From the NCBI GenBank assembly GCA_033032865.1, contig JAWHQI010000013.1, positions 5,146,001-5,210,000 on the forward strand: a DNA stretch of 64,000 nucleotides, in the 5' to 3' direction. How positions within the stretch are numbered: the stretch's first letter is position 1; every line of letters begins with the position of its first letter. Source of the DNA: Dactylorhiza incarnata (Eukaryota > Streptophyta > Magnoliopsida > Asparagales > Orchidaceae). Position numbers and translations under genes: made by a program. The notes below the pieces were generated by a model. That model was not told the DNA's origin and ran no database searches. It saw only the letters and a program-made list of their open reading frames with translations. Shown here one piece after another: positions 58,910 through 64,000 of this stretch.

Positions 58910-59346
58910 GATGTTTGATGTAACAATGTGATTTGAACTGATAGTGTATATCTGTTTTGGACAATTGAATGAAATGATCATTTATTCCCTGAAAATTATT
59001 TTGTGTCATTTGTTGTTTATGTATGTATGTTGCATTTGAATATCTATGCTTTACCTTAATAGTTACTAAATATCCTGTGTACAGTACATATAGTAATGAA
59101 GAAATGCCGAGTCATTATATAATAGAAATATATGTGATGTGTCTTCATGAGTTGTTGATATGTGTACCTAATGATGCTTGGTGTAAATAAGAAACTGTTA
59201 ATGTCAATGGAAATTTACTCAAGCTATATGTGTCATGAAATGTCATAACTCCACTTATTTAATCAATTTCAGTAAAATGACATATTTCTGATTAAGAAGT
59301 TACTTAGCATTGGCAGGTGTTTTGCCCTCTTCAAATAGGGGGAGAT
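58910..59346 (+). other. 3' noncoding region and polypurine tract of element H
   Basis: No ORF. Ends with AAATAGGGGGAGAT directly before the LTR. Confidence 0.75.
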
Positions 59347-60093
59347 TGTTGGGAAATTGCCCTCAAATTCCCTTGATTTGAAGAGGGGTCACTATGCAAT
59401 GCTAAATACAAAATGTATTTGATAAAGTCATGTTTTTGTAAGATATACAGGCTTAGGTGACTCAAAGAGAAAGGGCCAATCATGACCTAAGATCAGGAGA
59501 AATTAACTCCTAAGAGATGGAAATTTGTCTCAGCTGAACCGCTGAGACGAAGGGTCAGATCCGCTGAGAGGAGGAGCCGTCTCAGCGGAACCACTGAAAA
59601 GGAGTAGCTGTCTCAGCTTGGGCCAACCGCTGAGAAGAATAATGTCTTAGCTGTTAATCCGCTGAGATAAGGAGCCGTCTAAGTGGATCCGCTGAGACAG
59701 AATCAAGCATGTTATCCATTGACTAGCGCCGCCCAAAGTTTGATAAAGGCAAAAAAAGTAATAAAGTAATGCCTTTGTTGGCATGGGCAAGGGAGGTCGT
59801 GCAGATAGCCTTTGAAGATGTACAGTGCTATAAAAGCTAAACTTAGGGCAACAAAGAGAGCTCTCCTTCATTATTGAAAAGTTGTTCAAGCTGTAAAAGA
59901 AAGTCGGCTACATCTTCCTGAAGCTGCAACAGCCCTCTTGCCTTGAACAGCAGTGGTTCTCTCTTTCAGTGATTCAAGCTTTCATTCACAAGAGAGACAA
60001 GAGTCTTCTTTCTTCCATCTGAATAAGAAGACAATGGAGCTGCTCTGAACCAACCAGTCCAGGAATAGCTCAAAATTAGCATCTGCTGAGATA
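59347..60093 (+). repeat. 3' LTR of element H, cut by element I
   Basis: Starts TGTTGGGAAATTGCCC. Words of the type CCGCTGAGACG and GTCTCAGCGG fill 59530-59700, upstream of TATAAAAG at 59829-59836. The remainder lies beyond element I, outside the window. Confidence 0.82.
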
Positions 60094-61172
60094 TGTTGGA
60101 TCGATTGCCGCCCTTAGAGGGGGGGGGGGGGGGGTGAATAAGGGAATAACTTTTCTTTTTAAATTTTTAGACGATTTACTAAATTGTTTAAAGTAAATTA
60201 GAATGAGATAACGATTTAGCTTAAAAGAAGAAACAATTATAATTTGCAATTTTATAGTTTATGCCAAATGAAAAAAATCAAGTAAACACAAATGGAGACA
60301 TGATTATATTATATAAAAAGGTGTTTTCATAAATTTGATTTCAATATCGCTAGAAATCGGAGGCTTACAAAGTAAAACAAATTTTCCTTTTCTATACCGA
60401 CTTGTATCCCCACAAACTGGTTGGCTTTAGCCAATCCCTCCCCAGATATGGCCTCAAGCTGCTCTAGCCAATCCTTCCCCGGATAAATCCTCGAGCACCC
60501 ACTAGATCTAATCTCCTAGACCTAGTCGCCAACTCACGCGGCGAATTACCCCCTAAGCCGTGCAAGGACCTAGTCGCCAACACAAGGCGAATTCTACTAC
60601 AAAAATTGCAATAATGAAATAATGCAAATAATAAGAACTCCCTTTATGAGATTTCTGAAGTTGAGGATGAAGGATCGTTATAGCATAAGCGAGGTTGAAG
60701 AGATCGTTCTTCGGATGCAGCGTGGTGGCTTCCTTCTCCAGAAATCTTCTTTGGCTTTGAGTGGGAGATGAACTTTCAGCAGAGTAGCAGCTCTGGAAAT
60801 TTTGCCACAAGTAATCTCTCTGGAAGCACTAACTGAAATGAGAGAGAGCCCATCAATTTATAGAGCTTGAAGATAGCACATGCGGTAGCTCCTAGTGTCT
60901 GCGGTAGCATTCGTGTGGAGCGGTTGCAAAACCGTCGGCGACGTGGCTCTATGCATGAACTTGAGCTAGCGCCTGGCAGTAGCGCTAGCGCCTACGTTAA
61001 CCCCTAATGCTGGCGGTAGTGCATTCTTCCAGATGTTTGAATTCAGCTACATTCTACCTGTGGAGTATTGCAGCTATAGTTCCTGCACACTATAAACACA
61101 CGACAAGCAAGATCAAATACAATTTGGGGTTTGTTATTCTTAAACAAAGGGATGTGACACACATGTCCAACA
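60094..61172 (-). repeat. 3' LTR of element I
   Basis: Window orientation: starts TGTTGGATCGATTGCC, ends ACATGTCCAACA, followed by the antisense polypurine tract ATCTCCCCCTTTTG. It has a long G homopolymer near 60119-60134. Words GCGGTAGC and AGCGCTAGCGCC lie at 60870-61020, immediately upstream, in transcription order, of a TATAAATT at about 60855-60862. Confidence 0.87.
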
Positions 61173-62982
61173 ATCTCCCCCTTTTGATAATAACAAATCC
61201 TCTTAGCAAGAAATCAACATTAGTGTTTATAGTATAAGGTAAGCATGATAAATAGTGCAACTATAGAATATGATAAGCATGAGAAATGTGCATACTCCCC
61301 CTATCTTAATGCTCCCCCTACATAAATGTAATTTATGTTTTACTCCCCCTAAATGATAGATTACATGAATTATTCTCCCCTTAATCTTCTATATTTCTCC
61401 TATATAGATTTCTTCAATCAATCTCCCCCTTTTGGTATTATCAAAAGAAGGTAGGGTGAGGGTAGTAAGGAGGCATTCTTTAGGCTAGTTATAAATCATG
61501 ATCGAGCTTTTGTAATATATGAAATGATAAAGAGTTTAAGCATAATATTGAAGAGATTTCAAATAAATAGATAAGAGTTTTAAGCAAGCGAAAAATTATA
61601 AGAAACATCTTTTTGAAAAAAAAAATCATAAGTATAAATTTTGGAGTTTAAGTTCAAAATGTAAAGATGTTGTAACCTTTTGGAAATCTCATAGTTTTAC
61701 ATAAAGATACCAAGCATGAGATGAACATATTAAAAAGGGAATATACTACAATGTTACTTAAATTTAAGTTCAAGAAATACCAAAACATTGTAGAGATCAT
61801 GCTAGGTTATCTAGTGCATTTTTTATATAAAGGGTAGTATAGATAAAGCATTAGAATCCAATACTCATGAGAAGAAGTGTTATGAAAGATAATCGTGTGC
61901 ACAAAAGTGTATTTTGGGCAATGTTAACAATTGATTTAAATCACAAAAAAAATATATGTAGAGTAAAGTGCACAATAAAACATAAGTAAATTAACTTTCA
62001 CACACTTTAATGCACACTATTTTATAAAAAGTGGTGTATCAATCAAGGGTTGCACAAGACACTTTACTATTCTATCCAAGGTGCTCAACCTCACAATGCT
62101 TATGAAGACTTATCAGGAGGTTCAAGTAGTGCTTGGTGGATTTATATTTGTCCATATATATATTTTTTTGTTAACATTTGTGAGACAACATTCTCCGAAT
62201 ACACTTGTTTTGCAAACCCAAAAATTTTATACTTTAACCACTTTTTTAAATTTCACAAGTGCAATTCAAATGTAGTGTAGGTAATAAACTTATGTAAGTT
62301 TTAATTCATTGTACAAATACTATACACAAGCAAGCATTTTTAGATTTAAACACACATGTTGATTACCAAAATAAGTGAGTTAAAGGTATCATTATCAATC
62401 ATAATACATTTACTCATACTTAGAGGCATGCTAAGCTTGGTTCTACACATATTTTCCAATACAATTGATGCACTTTAAATAGATATATCAAAGCATGATA
62501 AACAAAACAATGTTCATAGTAATTTGAAGGAATAAATTTTAACATTTGTAAATAGTTCTAAATAATAGAATTCATTCATGCTTGATATTAGCAATAAAGA
62601 TCATACAGTTTTTTTTGTTTTGAATATTTTTAATGAAATAAAAACAGAAAAATCACAAAAACATATTTTTGTATTTTTGAATTTTGAATTTTTGTAGTTG
62701 ATTTTTCATAATAAAAACAAAAATAAAATAGTGAGAAACACAAAAAACAATTAGTACACATAAACTAACATATTTTTAAGGATTTTTAGAAATTTTGAAA
62801 ATCACAAAATTTAAACATTCACGCTAGCGCGGGAAACAGTAAGTGAAATATTGAAGAATTTAAAATTCTATTTTTTGATATTGATTAGGGGTCTTAAGAG
62901 TAGTCTTATGCAGAAATTTAGTAATTTTCAGAGATGCCTTGATTGCTCAAATTGCATAAAACATTAGCGTTTTACATGTTAT
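61173..62982 (-). other. 3' noncoding region of element I
   Basis: No supported gene. CTCCCCCTA-type tracts (GGGGGAG on the minus strand) repeat at 61285-61440, as in the matching region of D. Unlike D, I see no accessory ORF here; small frames at 62050-62280 have no recognisable features. Confidence 0.65.
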
Positions 62983-63996
62983 TCATCCTAAGATGTCTAA
63001 GACTCCTAATTCCAACCTTAACATTTGAAATCTTGCATATGGAAGAGGTTTAGTGAATATATCAGCAAGTTGAGAGTCGATGCCAATGAAACTTATTCTA
63101 ACATTTTCCTTCTTAATGTGATCCCTTATGAAATGATGACGTACATCTATATGTTTGGATCTAGAATGGTGTACCAGATTATTTGTGAGATCAATGGCAC
63201 TTTTGTTGTCACATTTTAATTCAATAAGTTTTAGATGAAAACCAAAGTCCTCTAAAGTTTGGCTCATCCATAGTGCTTGTGCACAACAACTCCCTAATGC
63301 AATGTATTCGTCCTCCATGGTGGAGAGTGTAACCGAATTTTGTTTCCTACTAGACCATGCAACTAATGAAGGTCCTAGAAAATGACAAGTACCACTAGTG
63401 CTTTTTCTATCAAGTGAACAACCGGTGTAGTCCGAATCGGAGTAGCCATGATGTGTAAATGAATTATTGTGCGGGTACCATAATCCTAATCTAGATGACC
63501 CAATGAGATATCTAAAAATTCATTTTACCGCTTTTAAATGAGATTCTTTTGGATTGGCTTGAAATAGAGCACATAAGCATACGACAAACATAATATAGAG
63601 TCTAGTTGAACTTTGATAAAGTAGAGATCCTATCATACCTCTATATAAAGTTTGATCTATAGAAATTCCTGATTCATCTTTTCCTAATTTTAGTGATGCA
63701 CTCATTGGTGTAGAAGCATGTTTAAGGTTTTCAAATCCAAAACGTTTAAGCATATCATGGACATATTTAGTTTGACATACAAAGAAACCATCAATTCTTT
63801 GTGATATTTGAAAACCAAGGAAATAAGAAAGTTCTCCTACAAGACTCATTTCAAATTCATTTTTCATCACTAAAATAACTTCTTTACACATCTCTTCATT
63901 AGTAGATCCAAAAATAATATCATCAACATATATTTGTAAAATAATCATATCATCATTGTTGTGCTTAATGAAGAGAGTATTATCCGCACTTCCCAT
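62983..63996 (-). pseudogene. Copia pol of element I, RT C-terminus and RNase H (one stop)
   Basis: One minus-strand frame from the window edge to 62983, broken by a TGA at 63520-63522 where D has the Arg of KRIFRYL, a likely CGA-to-TGA change. It contains [16 protein letters not shown], the RNase H motifs SDSDYTGC and CDNKSAID, and ADIFTKPL. The RNase H Glu motif reads TMEDEY where active elements have TTEAEY. The right part lies outside the window. Confidence 0.9.
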
Positions 63997-64000
63997 AATA

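Larger units (their letters stand above)
52200..60093 (+). mobile_element. Element H: plus-strand Copia element, 5' truncated, with a large accessory ORF
   Basis: Starts within gag at the edge of T, then pol truncated in RT, a spliced accessory ORF, a polypurine tract (GGGGGAGAT) and a 3' LTR beginning TGTTGGGAAATTGCCC at 59347, which is cut by element I at 60094. The 5' LTR and capsid are missing. Confidence 0.85.
60094..63996 (-). mobile_element. Element I: minus-strand Copia element, 3' part
   Basis: A 3' LTR at the left, a 3' noncoding region with polypurine tracts, and pol C-terminus reading leftward from the window edge. The pol is very close to that of element D (for example [16 protein letters not shown]). 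It inserted into the 3' LTR of H; the five bases before it are agata. Confidence 0.88.

Noticed and set aside
61007..61237. ORF MLAVVHSSRC as a gene
   Set aside because: It crosses the LTR end and the polypurine tract of element I in antisense.

Overview
This window is a stack of nested LTR retrotransposons from a plant (angiosperm) nuclear genome. I see no host gene, rRNA, tRNA or CRISPR array. The organism type is inferred from Copia elements primed at a TGGTATCAGAG site (initiator tRNA-Met type), SIRE/Tork-like gag-pol proteins, Gypsy-type elements primed at a TGGCGTCGTTGCCGGGGA site (tRNA-Asp type), a chromovirus-type LTR, and plant accessory ORFs. The species cannot be named from this sequence.

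Layout. (1) 1-3220: 3' end of a plus-strand Copia element (B) with an accessory ORF and its 3' LTR. (2) 3221-20296: a minus-strand Gypsy element (G1) whose gag is split by B and by a complete minus-strand Copia-like element A (4012-18991, target duplication gttga). A has gag and an accessory ORF but no pol, and is itself split by a very young minus-strand LARD-like element K (6017-13013, target duplication ggtgg). (3) 20290-21048: a possible chromovirus LTR fragment. (4) 21049-24965: element E, an older, shorter relative of K. (5) 24966-27845: 3' end of a plus-strand Gypsy element F. (6) 28340-47359: plus-strand Copia element C, inserted beside a reverse-transcriptase scrap and itself split by the young Copia element D (34674-45801, target duplication caatt). 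(7) 47360-52199: a chromovirus-type LTR on the minus strand (T). (8) 52200-60093: plus-strand Copia element H with a large spliced accessory ORF. (9) 60094-63996: minus-strand Copia element I, running off the window.

Most gag-pol genes are decayed by stops and frameshifts. The most intact parts are gag of D, the antisense accessory gene of D, and the Asn-rich ORF of K.

Three patterns go beyond routine annotation. First, a ~90-nt module occurs in three different elements (10671-10760, 24072-24160, 48733-48823) and keeps the same two-hairpin geometry with compensatory base changes, which suggests a structured RNA. Second, nearly every LTR family here has its own vocabulary of short, CpG-rich, often palindromic words, usually just upstream of the TATA box. 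In C and D the same words recur in the gag linker and the 3' noncoding region. Third, accessory ORFs related in layout and local motifs occur in sense (A, H, probably B) and in antisense (D). The D copy has its own TATA box and a predicted leader intron; the H copy has an 83-bp intron whose removal keeps the frame open.
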